The notes: a model not told the origin generated them from the letters alone. 64,000 nt of DNA from Pisaster brevispinus (GCA_023634235.1 JAMKCF010000020.1:10788001-10852000), one strand, 5' to 3'. Numbered from the stretch's first letter, positions 1-11,881 are shown. Made by a program: numbers and translations.

Positions 1-600
1 AAATATAACTCCTGATTATGACACTGTTTCCAGTTAAATGAGGTAAAACACCAAAGAGAAAAAAGGTGTTAGCATATGAATGGTTCCAAAAGTGCAAATG
101 TTATAACTTTAAAATTATCTTAACTGTTTACTATGTAAAATACCGTGCTTAACAACCCCTGTGCCCCCTTTACCAATGCGTCCCCCATACACCCATGCCT
201 GTGTTTCCCCTCCCAGTCAGCCCCTTTCCCATCTGTGACTGGCATTTCAAACCAAGTAGGCAGTGGTCAAGTGCATGTAAGTTTGTTAATGTCCCCACCC
301 CTAACATCAGATGATCAAATGATTGGTTTTTAAATTAGTCGTTCTTGTATTGGGTGATCGGCAGCTTGCCATGGCAGCTTCGCTGTTCTAGTTTAACTCT
401 CAAGATGTGACCTTTTTTAGAAACAAATAAGACCTGTGGTTTTAAGAGGAGATTATCTTAAAGGGGCACACCGGCTTCGTTGGGCTATTTGGGCTACAAA
501 ATAGGCTAACATATGACTTCAAAGGTCTTCCAGGAATGGAGAAGAACGGTTCCTAAAAGAAACCATCAAATTTTGCCGTTTTTGAGCATTTTTCAAAAAA

Positions 601-660
601 CGAAGGTCACGTGATTTATCCGAACCAAAAAAGTGGTTCGGATAAATCACGTGATCTTCG
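601..660. repeat. 26-bp-arm hairpin inside the TTAA element
   Basis: Arm 601-626 pairs with 635-660 (25 of 26, the exception a possible G:T pair) around an 8-nt loop. The arms include CACGTG (an E-box) and GGTTCGGATAAATC. The relatives at 55308 and 58789 keep the same word order but with degraded symmetry. Confidence 0.85.
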
Positions 661-1387
661 GTGATAGTTTTACTTCCAGCCGTATAAAAGTAAATTACTG
701 AACCAAATTGAAATCTGTTTTTTTAAATATTGTTCATGAGTATTTGACAAAAAAGACTATGTTTTCAGATTATTGATACAATTTGTAAATAATGATGAAA
801 AATCGAACGTAAGATTCGCATTCAGAGAGTCCGTGCAACCGAAGCGTGTTTTACGGCGCACCAGCGTGGGAGCTAGCGGAACGTAAACCTTGGGGCATAT
901 CCCGTACAGCCTGTGCCGTGTCTCGTGGGGCCAGAGAGACAAGCCCGGGCTTGCCGGTCTAGCCGTGAGCTTGGGAGCTTGTCGGAGGGGTAGGGAGCCA
1001 GACCAACAATTACGTTTTTTTAAGGAGATTTTTAGTCTGATACCCTAGCTATTATCCCCTAACTATTGCAACGTGTTGCCTGCGCTACACACGCGGGACG
1101 ACGACGGAGAATAATATCCCATACAGCTGGTCTACTTCTATGATAGCTGCAGTGTCCAACCCCCCCCCCCCCCACACACACACACAATTGCTGCTTTTGC
1201 TGGCTTTCCCTTTGGATTTATCGTGTTTGTTTTTTTTACTTTTTACTTTTCGTTGGACCACCTTCTGGGTGTTTTTCCTTGCGATGTTTTTTGTACCGAT
1301 CCTTGGATGTCGAAGAAACGTTCTCCATTGCAAGTACACAGAATATAGTACGTCGTCGTACACAGAATACAGGTTGGGGTGCGTTTT

Positions 1388-1453
1388 CGCGGTCGTAACC
1401 AATAACTGTTTCAATGGCAAGTTCAACCGAAACAGTTATTGGTTACGACCGCG
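1388..1453. repeat. Perfect 25-bp-arm hairpin
   Basis: Arm 1388-1412 (CGCGGTCGTAACC then AATAACTGTTTC) is the exact reverse complement of 1429-1453, with a 16-nt loop. It lies inside the TTAA element. The perfect arms contrast with the decayed surroundings, suggesting recent formation or upkeep by gene conversion. Confidence 0.9.
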
Positions 1454-1952
1454 AGCGGATTTCGACTAGGACTGACCATAGAGCAAGGAACCCATGCTCT
1501 ATGGACTGACGTCCGTTCATGTCTGTTTTTTTATTTACACGTGAATTTGTGCTTGATGGATAGGAAGTCTGGATCCTCATGCCTCGCCATTTTTATAATT
1601 TATACATAAACAGAGCTCCAGTCTACTTACAACATTGCGCAACATTGTACGTAAACTTGACAGTTGCAACGGCTGGAAAAGCGTATAAGCTGACCTTTGA
1701 CCGCATTTTTTTTTTCTTCACATTTTTCGTTAATTACGTGATATTTTGATGATTTTTTTTTTACACGAACCATCTAAAAATTGTTGTCTGTCATTCCACA
1801 TCACTATATTAGGAAAACAGTAAGCCGGTGTGTCCCTTTAACAGGTGAATCCTGCATATCTTTTACTCAGATTTGACCTGTTTTAGAAACAATGTCTCAC
1901 TTAATACTACTTGATGTAATGTTTAATGAAGTGTATTTTATTTGGTTTGCAG

Positions 1953-2070
1953 ATTATTCACTGATTGAACAGCAATATCACCACGGACTTCATCAGCAGA
2001 AGCTTTTATTAAGGTCAACTTGGACTATTAACATTTGGGATGGCTTTGCATCACTCCTGCCTTGTCTGAG
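1953..2070 (+). pseudogene. Exon-like repeat copy 1 (open frame)
   Basis: The segment is preceded by a pyrimidine-rich acceptor (TTTGGTTTGCAG, AG at 1951-1952) and followed by GTATGTTG, a good donor. One frame is fully open and reads DYSLIEQQYHHGLHQQK, then a Trp-containing stretch (TWTINIWDGFASLLPCLR). Its length of 118 nt is not a multiple of three. In copies 2 and 9 a one-base difference shifts to another frame that ends at an in-frame stop, so the true frame is unsettled. I do not recognise the protein. It is one of nine copies in the inverted-repeat arms and could be a decayed gene fragment amplified with the repeat or an alternative-exon cassette; the former is more likely. Confidence 0.45.
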
Positions 2071-3664
2071 GTATGTTGAAATAGTCAATTCTTAATAGTG
2101 TTGATGTTGCACTGTTCAAATCTTTTCCAAACCAATTTTGCCCCATCTCTCATCACCATTCAAAGTACCACTATCTACAGTTATTTCCGAGGTAATTTTG
2201 AGTAATTTCTCAAATCCATTCGAAGGTTAACTTGTACTTTCCAAACCATTCTGAAACTAGTTTCAAGCCATAGAAATGCAGACATGGTGCAGTACCACAA
2301 GACATCAGCTTGTTCATCAGTGACATCAGGCAAATGCTTTGTTGCACTGTTGTTTAAAACAATTAAAACATTTCCACTTTCCAAGCTTAACATTTGCCCA
2401 CTCTAAAAGCCTTGTCATGATTATGTTGTGCATTTATTTAGAATGTGCCAAACCATTTCTACGCCATATCTCAAAAATATCAAAAATTGTTCTATGCATC
2501 TTTCAAAACTGTTTGTGATATTTTATCAAGATTGTTGGCTTTGAAAAACTTTGCTGTCTCTGAAAACATTTTCAAGCTAAAACATTACTTGCTAACTGTT
2601 CCCGAAGCAATATTGAGCGCAAAGATTTTGTTAAGTTAAACTTAATTTCTTTTTAACAGTACGAGTAAGAGACTAAATATCAAACGTTTTAGGGGGCGGC
2701 CACAGTCGAAAATGGATTTTCTTCTTGCTGTCATATTTGGTGGACCTTCACCCCAAGCTTATGATTACGAGATGTCAAAAGATTGTATGTTGTCATACTT
2801 TAAACCACCCATACACTTGGTGATTATTGGCTGTTTCGGCACATTTGACGAAACAGCCTTTGTTTTCGTTAAGATTTTTAGCTGTTTCAGTAAAAAAGGC
2901 TATTGACATAACGCACGTTCGCTCAAAGCGGCCTTTTGCATAGTTCCTAAAGAGCAATTGCAATGAAACTTTCAGTGATGAAAGGCATTGGTGCAATAAT
3001 GATCCCAAAACAATGAGGTCGTGATGACGTCATCACCTGTCACGTGATGTCATCTTAAAAGTTTCTATTTTAAATATTTGAAAATCAGTAACAAATCAGC
3101 CACAAGAGACCGTAGGTTTCTGTTTGCAGGATTGTGTAGGGATAAATTAGGTCTTGATTTTAGTCAGTGTGCGTGACCTCACATGACCTCTACTTCCGGT
3201 CGAAACCGGAAGTGCCTCGTAATTCAAAAGTGCTAAATGTTATGAAAACGCTTTCAACGATGTTAGTGTCTGGCAAGAGTGTGCATTAAAAAAAAAATAC
3301 CGATGACGTCACGATACCTACGAGCGCCCTCTAGCGACAGGTTGAAAACTGTTTAAAATGGATTTTTTGAAGATTTGTGTGGAGAAGTTTTTTGTAATCA
3401 CTTCAAAATTTACACACATGTTGATCGTCAGGCACCAATCATGTGTGAAATTTCAGATTGATGACGTCATCGGGGGTCACGTGACGCGGCATTAATGGTG
3501 CATTTTTTGAAGTTGTATATCTCCCGAAGTATTAGTGTGATCATGTTGAAACTTGATAGGTTGTTAGATATTGGCAAGTTCTTGTAAATTTTGAAATGAC
3601 GTCATGATGACATCATCACATGGTTTTTTATGATTTTTTGAAAAAGTTATGGCGAAACAGCTCG

Positions 3665-3693
3665 GCATTTGTGCACAAATGCAATATGTCTAG
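3665..3693 (+). other. Internal Helitron-type 3' end A
   Basis: A perfect 18-bp palindrome (GCATTTGTGCACAAATGC, 3665-3682) is followed by AATATGT and then CTAG (3690-3693) before T. This matches the known hairpin + CTRR + T layout. Confidence 0.7.
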
Positions 3694-4204
3694 TTTATTA
3701 TTTTTTTAATTTTTTTTTATTTATTTATTTTTTTTCAGACAGGAAGTCATTGAGATAATGCACGATTTGTTCTAAGCGCCTTTTGCATAGTTCCCAAAGA
3801 GCAATTGTAATGAAACTTTCAGTGATGAAAGGCATTGAAGGCAGCCATCATATGTGTGAAGTTTCAGATCAATGACGTCATCGGGGGTCACGTGACGCGG
3901 GATTAAATGTGCCTTTTTTGAAGTCGTATATCTCCAGAAGTATAAGTGCGATCATGTTGAAACTTGGTAGGTTGTTAGATATTGGCAAGTTCTTGTTAAT
4001 TTTGAAATGATGTCATGATGACGTCATCACATGATTTTTAATGATTTTTTCATTTTTTGCACCTTTTTGTCATAAATTGCTAATAAAACGCGGTATAATC
4101 CAAATTCTTTGTTAAACAGGCTTGATACATCACAACTGCTTTGAATACAAAAAAACTTTCATGTTCAATTGAGTAATTTGAAAAAGTTATGGCGAAACAG
4201 CTCG

Positions 4205-4234
4205 GCATTTGTGCACAAATGCAATTAGCTCTAG
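4205..4234 (+). other. Internal Helitron-type 3' end B
   Basis: The same 18-bp palindrome (4205-4222) is followed by AATTAGCT and CTAG (4231-4234) before T. The preceding 150 bases are similar to those before end A, so the unit was duplicated inside the element. Confidence 0.7.
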
Positions 4235-5229
4235 TTAATTTTTTTTTTTTCTTTTTCAGTCATTTTGCCCACAGCATTTGTACACATTTTGTTTGTGACT
4301 GGCACTTTGGGCACTAACATTAATCCAATAACCATTTTACTCGGCATACACTTAGACCAGCATCTGCAGTTGATCCCTGAACATTGACGTCATCACGTGT
4401 CACGTGACGTCATTTTAAATGTTCAAACTTTAGGGCTCCATATCTCCAGAACTGTAAGTCCGATTCGATTGAAACTTGGTACCGGTATGCAAGTATTCCG
4501 GGATGTGTTATAGACAAAAATTGCAGTCACGTGTTGATGACGTCATCACGTGATTTTATGTGAATTACTTGATTTTTGGACCTTCATGAACGAAACATGA
4601 TAAATTCAAGATTTCTTTTGCAACATGTTTGTTAGGTCATAGTCATACGCTGTAATTTACGAAAATGTTGTGACGTCATGATGACGCCATGAAAAATGCG
4701 CTTTTTAAAAACACATATAAGCGAATGTTCGATTGTTATGAAACTTGGTGGGTAGGTAGGCAATGGTACTAGTATTTAAAATATGAAGTGACGTGACGAT
4801 GACGTCATCAACTGATTTGTTATAAATTTTTAAAACCTTTTTATTTTTTCCAAATAGCCAAAAAATGCACAAAATACACTTAGATTGACGTCAAACTTGG
4901 CAGGGACAAAGACCACAGTCCAATTTTATTTCTCACCGGGATGTGTTATAGATGAAAGTTAACTTTACGTCATGATGACCTCATCACGTGACATGTGACA
5001 TCATATTAAATATGCATATTTTCAAGGCATTTATCCAGAACTACCTGTTCAATTGGGTTGAAACTTGGTACAATGTATCTAACTAGACCACTTCATCACA
5101 TACCATGACGTGACGCCACATTAGAGTTCCATTTTTCAGCCACTATCTATGGACCTCATCATTTTCCTTTTTTGTCATTAGTCTCTAACATTACATTAAA
5201 AACAACAACAATATGGCGAAACAGCCATG

Positions 5230-5250
5230 TGTTCGACCACGGACATCTAG
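5230..5250 (+). other. Helitron-type 3' terminus C
   Basis: A 6-bp stem (TGTTCG / CGGACA with one G:T) and ACCA loop end 1 base before TCTAG. CTAG at 5247-5250 abuts the recovered host sequence TTTTCTAT, which marks the exact edge of the insertion. Confidence 0.7.
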
Positions 5251-5593
5251 TTTTCTATATTATTGTCTTAAATACCTTTATGCTGTTAATGGCTATACAC
5301 CCTAAAATAGTAATTGAGCTGTCGCCATGGCATTCTAGCTATTTAAAAAAATTGTTTTCCATATTTTGGGCCAATGTCCATCAAATTTGAAAGTTTAAAG
5401 GAAACTTATTTTTTGGTCGTGGTCAACATTTTCAAAAAATTCTTTGTTCCTTACTTTTTAGATAATCTCCACTAGACTATAGGTCTAAAGAAGTGAACCC
5501 TGCAGACTTTTTAATATGGGAGCGTTTTCAAGAAATGATGTCTTACTTGACATTTTATGAAATGTTTAATGAAGTGTATCTTATTGTTTGCAG

Positions 5594-5744
5594 ATTACCA
5601 TCAATCATTAAGCACTTGGAAGGAGGCGTCACTCATCACCAGCATCGAACCATGGCACCCTGTCACGTCAGAGAAACCATAGAAATCCCGAGACATGACA
5701 AAGTACCACAAGACACCAGCTTGTTCATCAATGACATCTTGTGA
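5594..5744 (+). pseudogene. Exon-like segment with conserved acceptor (type B, copy 1)
   Basis: The acceptor TTATTGTTTGCAG ends at 5593 and matches the acceptor of the type A copies. Two frames are open for a while: one reads LPSIIKHLEGGVTHHQHRTM and later HVRETIEIPRHDKVPQD, closing at TGA 5742-5744; the frame in register with type A reads DYHQSLSTWKEASLITSIEP and stops at about 5681. A decayed version of the RETIEI part (REAIEMQT) follows several type A copies, so A and B derive from one ancestral gene segment. No product is recognised. Confidence 0.35.
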
Positions 5745-6052
5745 CCCATCCTGCTCAGGAACCCAAGCAAGACACCAGTTCCCCCTCAGACCTAGGGTCG
5801 TCTATACCCAAAGTCAGTTCAATTAGGAACCCATCCTGCTCAAATACCCAAGCAAGACACAAGGAGACATCAGTCCCCACTTCAGACCTAAGGTCTTCTA
5901 TACCTGAAGTCAATATAATTAGGACCCTAGCCTCTTTATCACCAGTCCCCCTCCCCCTCCCCGACTTAGGGTCTTCTATACCCAAAGTTAATTCAATAAA
6001 GACCCCAGTCTCTTCACCACCTCCTTCCTGTACCAGTACCAAGCCTGCCTAA
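5741..6052 (+). pseudogene. Ser/Pro-rich tandem-repeat coding segment
   Basis: A 103-codon frame contains three imperfect repeats built on SDLGSSIPKVSSIR, SDLRSSIPEVNIIR and PDLGSSIPKVNSIK, separated by Ser/Pro/Thr-rich linkers, and ends at TAA. The repeat is also visible at DNA level (about 30 bp of GGGTCTTCTATACCCAAAGT). Changes between repeats keep the frame and mostly conservative residues (K/E, R/K), which suggests past coding. Cognate copies lie at 7845-8095, 12140-12180 and 12765-12805. It has no recognised domain and would be low-complexity and probably disordered. Confidence 0.35.
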
Positions 6053-7657
6053 CAGTGGAGTGAACAGCCGCTTCAATCTACCCTTTCATGGGTCCACTCC
6101 ACATTCCACACCACAGGTTTTTCGCCTTCACAGCCCAACACATCCTGCATCTTCGGCTCACTGCATTCTCCCCTGTAAGCCACAGGCCCAGTTGGATTCC
6201 AGCAGTCTCCTGATGACAGGCAGAGTATACTAGCTAAACATCAAGCCCACCGGTTGTTTTCAGAACCAAAAATCACTCAAAAGAGATGTAACTACAAGGT
6301 TTCATTGCAAATTTCACTTTCCAAGCCAATCCAACTTTGTTTTACTCTAAATTTTCGGTAGCCTTATGTTTACCAGTCCCTTCAAAAAACATCCCAACTT
6401 ATTGATATTTCAAATACTCAAATTGTTTTCCTGCTGATGTTGTGCCATCTCTAAGTTGTCGCTAGGCTGATGTTGTCTAGTCCCTCAACAACTTCCCAGC
6501 ATAATTATTTTTCAATCCTCAAATTGTTTCCAAGCCAAATGCTGTGCCATTTCTGAAATTTTCCCACTGTGCAAGTTGTTCAGTTTCTCAGAACTTCCAA
6601 ACCTAAAGAGTTTTGACCTGATAAGTTGTTCCTTGAAGCCAGTGTTGTGCTGTTTCTGAATTTACCCAAGCACATTTTGTTGACTGGCTTTCCAAAACTT
6701 GCAAATCTTTTGATTTTTTGTATGTGATTTATAACGTCATGTTTGACTTGTGATTGTTGTGAAGATATTTACAGAACATTTTAACCTTATGACTTTGCAA
6801 CTTCCAAAGTGCTAGCAAGAGGCAGCCCCCCCCCCAATAAAAAAATTTAAAAATCCCCAAAATCAAAAAAGAAGAGTAAAGAAAAAAAATAAAATAAATG
6901 GTGCACACTCACAAAATTTTCGCCCAAATGGCTTGATTTGGGCCTTCATTGAAGAAAATATTTTCAACTCCCCCTGCCCTCACGCATTGAAAAATTGTGC
7001 TGTCTCTGAAAACATTTCCATGCTAAGCGTCGTCTGACTGTTCTCGAAGCAATATTGTGCGCAGTTTTAGTTAAGTTAAAATGTTAACTTTTTTTAGCAG
7101 TACGAGTAAGAGACTGTAAATATCAAACATTAGGGGGTGGCCATGGTTGAAAATGGATTTTCTTCTTACCGTCATATTTGGTGAACCTTCACCCCAAACT
7201 TATGATTACGAGATGTCAAAAGATTGTTTTCATACTTTAAACCACCCATATACCTGGTGATTATTTTCTATATTATTGTCTTAATTTCCTACATGCTGTT
7301 TAATGTTAACGCAGCCTGAAAAAAGGAAACTTTCTCTATTCCCAAACCCCAAAATCACCCTAAAATAGTAATTGGGCTGTCGTCATGGCAATCCAGCTAT
7401 TAAAAAATAATAGTTTTCCATATTTTGTTAGTTTGGTGGCAATGTCCATCAAATATAAAAGAAATCCAATTTTTGGTCGTTGTCAACATTTTCAAAAATT
7501 GTTTGTTCCTTACTTTTAAGGTAATCTCCTCTAGACTATTGGTCTTAAGAAGTGAACCCTGCATACCTTTTTTAATAAGGGAGCGTTTTCAAGAAATGAT
7601 GTCTTACTTTATGACATTTTATGAAATGTTTAATGAAGTGTATCTTATTGGTTGCAG

Positions 7658-8095
7658 ATTATCAATCATCAAGCACTTGGAAGGAGGCGTCGCTCATACC
7701 AGCATCGAACAATGGCACCCCGTCACGTCAGAGAAACCATAGAAATCCTGAGACATGACAAAGTACCACAAGACACCAGCTTATTCATCAATGACATCTT
7801 GCGATTACTTATGAACCCTAGCAAGACACCAGTCCCCCCTCAGACCTAGGGTCGTCTATACCCAAAGTCAGTTCAATTAGGACTCGTCTGTTCACCACCC
7901 CACCCTTCCTGATGGCCATCCTGCTCAAGTACCCAAGGTCTTCTATACCTGAAGTCAATATAATTAGGACCCTAGTCTCTTCATCACGAGTCACCCCCAC
8001 CTCTGACTTAGTCTTCTATACCCAAAGTTAATTCAATAAGGACTCCGGTCTTGTCACCACGTCCTTCCTGCTCCAGCACCAAGCCTGTCTAACAC
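7658..8095 (+). pseudogene. Exon-like type B and Ser/Pro segment, copy 2 (broken)
   Basis: The acceptor TTGGTTGCAG ends at 7657. The type B frame (HVRETIEILRHDKVPQD) stays open past the point where copy 1 stops and ends at 7847-7849. The following SDLGSSIPKVSSIR repeats are present but interrupted by indels and an in-frame stop. It is the duplicate of 5594-6052 and more decayed downstream. Confidence 0.35.
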
Positions 8096-8754
8096 AGTGG
8101 AGTGAACAGCCACTTCAATCTACCCTTTCATGGGTCCACACCACCGGTTTTTCGCCTTCACAGTCCAACGCATCTAGCATCTTCGGCTCACTGCACTCTA
8201 CCCTGTAAGCCACAGGCCCAGTTGGAATCCAGCAGTCTCCTGACAGGCAGATTATACTAGCCTAAACGTCGAGTCCACTGGTTCTTTTCAGAACCAAAAA
8301 TCACTCAAAAGAGATGTAACTACAAGGTTTCATTGCAAATTTCACTTTCCAAGCCAATCCAACTTTGTTTTACTCTAAATTTTCGGTAGCCTTATGTTTA
8401 CCAGTCCCTTCAAAAAACATCCCAACTTATTGATATTTCAAATACTCAAATTGTTTTCCTGCTGATGTTGTGCCATCTCTAAGTTGTCGCTAGGCTGATG
8501 TTGTCTAGTCCCTCAACAACTTCCCAGCATAATTATTTTTCAATCCTCAAATTGTTTCCAAGCAAATGTTCCATTTCTAAAATTTTCCGTGCAAGTTTGT
8601 CAGTACCTTAAAATTTCCCAACCGAAGGGGTTTCCAACTCCTTGAATTGCTCCATGTTGACCGTCTTTCAAAAACTTGCCAATCTTATCATTTTTAATAA
8701 TATAACTAATAATGTCATGTATGATTCGATTTTGTGTAGGTTGCCATGGTGTTT

Positions 8755-8832
8755 GTTTCTTGGACAGGGTTAGGCTGATGCTAGCTCAGATGATGAAATC
8801 AACGTGGAAAGTGAGAACATCGATGAAGGTAC
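8755..8832 (+). pseudogene. Acidic exon-like remnant (type D)
   Basis: The frame reads SDDEINVESENIDE and is followed by GGTACG, a possible donor. Related sequence lies on the minus strand at about 19690-19800 and 20925-21010 and again at 45690-45830, always next to the word TTGCCATGCTGGTTGTTTCTT. The minus-strand copy at 19690-19800 encodes a similar length with KVRTSMKLGNIDCGDINED. Probably a shared fragment of an unknown gene carried in the repeat. Confidence 0.3.
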
Positions 8833-8899
8833 GCCAACATGGATTGTTGTGAAGGTATTTGCAGAACTTTTTAACCTTATGACTTTGCAACTTTCACAG

Positions 8900-10400
8900 T
8901 GCTAGCAAGAGGCAGGACCCCCCCCCCCCAAAAGGAAGAGTAAAGAAAAACATTAAATGGTGCACACACACAAAATGTTTGCCCAAAATGGCTTGATTTG
9001 GGCCTTCATAATAAAAACAAATCCAACTCCCCTTGCTCTTGCGCATGAAAATTTTCTTTCATATTCGCCCCCCCCCCAAAAAAAAAAAACAAAACCCAAA
9101 AACCAAACAAAACAAAAACTAAATAAATTAAAAAAATCAAAATGAATAAAAACTAAATTCTTGCTTATGGGCCTGACAAGAGGGATATCTTGTTCCATAT
9201 TTTACATATTTGACAAAGCTCCTGTGGACCAGTCACTCAAAAACATCATTTGGAACACAGACATTTTTCCCAAGCCACTGTTGTACCATCTATTAAGTTT
9301 CCAAAAGCATTTTAAAAAGTCCCTCAAAAACTAGCCAACCTCAATACTTTTTTTCTGCTAATTGGATGTTGTTCCGCTCTTACTTTTTTTCAAAACACCT
9401 GGGCTGTGCTCAACTCAGAATGACACTGCAAGCGTTTGCCAAATAGGCATATGTTTTTTAAAGTGGAACGCGTTAAGAGCAAAGGGCGTTTACAAACGTT
9501 CGCGATATTGCTAAACTGCTCTGGGAGGTGTTAGCTATAATCACCAACTGAAACATAGTGGCGGCAAACAGCACAAAAGCGGTAACAAAGCAATCGACAA
9601 AAGACTTATATGATGGTGCACATTTTAAAAACATTTATGCAAAAAGAATGCAGCCCTATTATCTGGTCCCTCAACTTTCCAGAATATGATCTTTCAGCTG
9701 TCATTTTTCCCAGCTAGTGTCTTCTGTTAAATTTCTTGAAAGCACATGATGTAAGCAGCACTTTTGAACCTGATGATTTTATAACTCTCAAACACCTGTT
9801 GTCCAGTCTTTTAAAACTTCCCAATGTAATGATTACAAATAATTTTGTGCCATCTCTTGAAACCAATTATAGTTGATGTTGTACTGCTAAAATCATTACC
9901 AAAGTAACTTTATGCCATGTCTAAAGCAAGTATCAAAGCTGAAGTTGCAATTTTGTTCAAAATTGTTACAATGTTTCCAAGCTAAACATTTGTCAACTCT
10001 AAGCGTTGCTCAAATTTTGTTGTACTGTTATTCAGAATGATCCAAACTAATATTGCACCGTCTACCTGTCTGGAAACTGAAAATATTGTGTTGAAGATCT
10101 ATCAAAACTCTCTGAAAAATTTGCAAAGATTGTCAGCTTTCACTTGAAAATTTTGCAATTTAAAATTGTGTTGTCTCTGAAAACATTTTCAAGCTAAAAC
10201 ATGTGTCTAATTGACCCTGAATGCAAACAATATTGTCACAAAGTTTTGGTCAAGTAAACATTGTTAAAAATCTCAAAGCATTTAGACCTGTGGTTTAGTG
10301 GAGATAATCTTGGAACCCTGCATATCTTTTACTAAGTGAGCGATTTCAAGATGTGACTAAGAGTTGATGTCTAACTGATGACATTTGATAAAGTGTTTAA
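8900..10400. repeat. Left-arm interval without a gene
   Basis: It holds a C8 plus A-rich tract (8915-9140), a module repeated at 6890-6960 and 20755-20870 (GGTGCACAC followed by GGCTTGATTTGGGCC), and at 9390-9620 the best-conserved stretch shared with the right arm (TAGCTATAATCACC, GCACAAAAGCGGTAACAAAG). No coding frame is supported. Confidence 0.7.
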
Positions 10401-10426
10401 TGCAGTGTATCTTTTGGGGTTTGCAG

Positions 10427-10545
10427 ATTATTCACCGATTGAAGAGCAGTACCTATCGTGGACTTCGCCAGCAGATGCTTTTATCAAGGTCAACTTTGAC
10501 TATTAATGTTGGGGATGGCTATGCATCACTACTGCCTTGTCTGAG
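10427..10545 (+). pseudogene. Exon-like repeat copy 2
   Basis: Acceptor GGGGTTTGCAG, donor GAG/GTACGTTG. With 119 nt, the frame starting YSPIEEQYLSWTSPADAF runs on as IKVNFDY to a TAA stop. Copy 9 on the opposite arm, not its pairing partner, keeps the same frame (YSLIKEQYPTWTSSAES, then KVNLDC and stop), so this may be the ancestral coding frame with a C-terminal stop. In that case the downstream donor-like site would lie in 3' untranslated sequence. Confidence 0.45.
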
Positions 10546-11311
10546 GTACGTTGAAAAAGTAATTTCTTGTTAGTGTTGATTTTCCACTGTCGAATTTCTT
10601 TCCAAATCTATTTTGTCCCATCTCTCATCACCATTCAAAGTACCACTACAGTCATTTTTAGTCCTTTCTCAAATCCATTCGAAGGTTAACTAGTACTTCC
10701 CAAACCATTCTGAAACCAATTTCATGCCATCTCTGGAAACTGTTTGCATCAGAGAAGCCATAGAAATGCAGACATGATGCAGTACCACAAGACATCAACT
10801 TGTTCATTAGTGATACCAGACAAACGCTTTGTTGCACTGTTGTTTAAAACATTTAGAATGTTTCAAATTTTCAAGCTATACATTTGTCAACTCTAAAAGA
10901 TTCGTCAGTTTTTGTTATGATGTAATTCAGAATGTTCCAAAAGTTTTCTACGCCGTATCTAAAAACATAAACAAATGTGCTGTTTATCTACCAAAACCTT
11001 CTGGGAATGCTTTACCGAGATTGTTGGCTTTCTTTTGAAAAATTTGCAAATTAAGAAAGTGCTGTCTCTGGAAACATTTCCGAGCTTAAAACATGTCTAA
11101 TTGACCCTGATTGCGAAGTAATATTGTCACAAAATTTGCGTTAAGTAAAGTTGTTAAGAATCTCTTAGCATTAAGACCTGTGGTCTAGAGATCATCTTAA
11201 CAGGTGAACCCTGCATATCTTTTACTCAGATTTGATCTGTTTTGGAAACGATGTCCTACTTTATAATACTTGATGAATTGTTAAATGAAGTGTATCTTAT
11301 TCGGTTTGCAG

Positions 11312-11437
11312 ATTATTCACTGATTGAAGAGAATATTCCAATATCCACCATGGACTTCATCAACTGAAGCTTTTGTCTAGGTCAACTTGGACTATTAATG
11401 TTTGGGATGGCAATGCATCACTCCTACCTTGTCTTAG
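11312..11437 (+). pseudogene. Exon-like repeat copy 3 (frame broken)
   Basis: The acceptor TTCGGTTTGCAG and donor AG/GTATGTTG are kept. An inserted AATATTCC duplication disrupts both frames seen in other copies. Pairs with 18084-18209, which shares the same AATATTCCAATATCC change, so the change predates formation of the inverted repeat. Confidence 0.5.
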
Positions 11438-11881
11438 GTATGTTGAATTAGTCAATTCTTGTTAGTGTTGACATTGCACTGTCAACGTTTTTTCCAAGAT
11501 TATTTTGCCCTATCTCTCATCACCATTCCAAGTATCGCTACAGTAAATTCCAAGGTCATTTTGAGTCATTTCTCAATTCCATTCTAAGGTTACCTTTTAC
11601 TTTCCAAACCATTTTGAAACCAATTTCATGCCAGCTCTGAGCACTGTTGGCGTCAGAGAAGCCATAGAAATGCAGACAAGATGCAGTACCACAAGACATC
11701 AGCTTGTTTATCAGTGACTTCAGGCAAACGCTTTGTTGCACACTTGTTTTAAGCTAAACATTTGTCAAGTCTAACTAGGAATGTTCCAAACCATTTCTGC
11801 GCTGTATCTCATAGTCGTCAGAAATTCTGTTGTGTATCTATCAAAACTGTCTGTGAACATTTCACCTTATTTGGTTTGCAG

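Larger units (their letters stand above)
462..1837. mobile_element. TTAA-flanked DNA transposon, non-autonomous (piggyBac or Kolobok type)
   Basis: The ends are inverted repeats: AGGGGCACACCGGCTT at 462-477 and, read on the minus strand, AGGGACACACCGGCTT at 1822-1837 (15 of 16 identical). Both ends abut TTAA (458-461 and 1838-1841). The paralogous site near 11191-11205 reads without the insert and with one TTAA, which confirms a TTAA target duplication. TTAA duplication is known for the piggyBac and Kolobok superfamilies; which one applies cannot be decided here. No transposase frame is present. The interior holds two strong hairpins and a C/CA tract at about 1160-1186. Truncated relatives lie near 55236 and 58740. 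Confidence 0.85.
2827..5250 (+). mobile_element. Helitron-like (rolling-circle) non-autonomous insertion
   Basis: The empty site survives at about 7250-7275, in a tandem duplicate of the host repeat. Comparing the two places the insert between A2826 and T5251, with no clear target duplication. The right end reads hairpin (5230-5245) then ATCTAG just before T, the arrangement known for Helitron 3' ends (hairpin, CTRR, inserted before T). The left end starts TTGGCTGTTTCG rather than the canonical TC. The interior contains TGACGTCATCA palindromes, an ACTTCCGG/CCGGAAGT pair near 3193-3214, and two diverged internal units (about 2880-3693 and 3720-4234), each ending in hairpin plus CTAG. No Rep/helicase frame is present. 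Confidence 0.7.
5251..6840 (+). repeat. Arm segment, first copy of a large tandem duplication
   Basis: Positions 2650-2826 plus 5251-6840 correspond in order to 7090-8930, including the AGCAGTACGAGTAAGAGACT start, the exon-like acceptor, the SSIPKV-encoding repeats and the block ending in the C-rich tract. The right arm has one copy of the outer parts only and lacks the 5.3-6.2 kb part, so the arms differ in content here. Confidence 0.8.
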
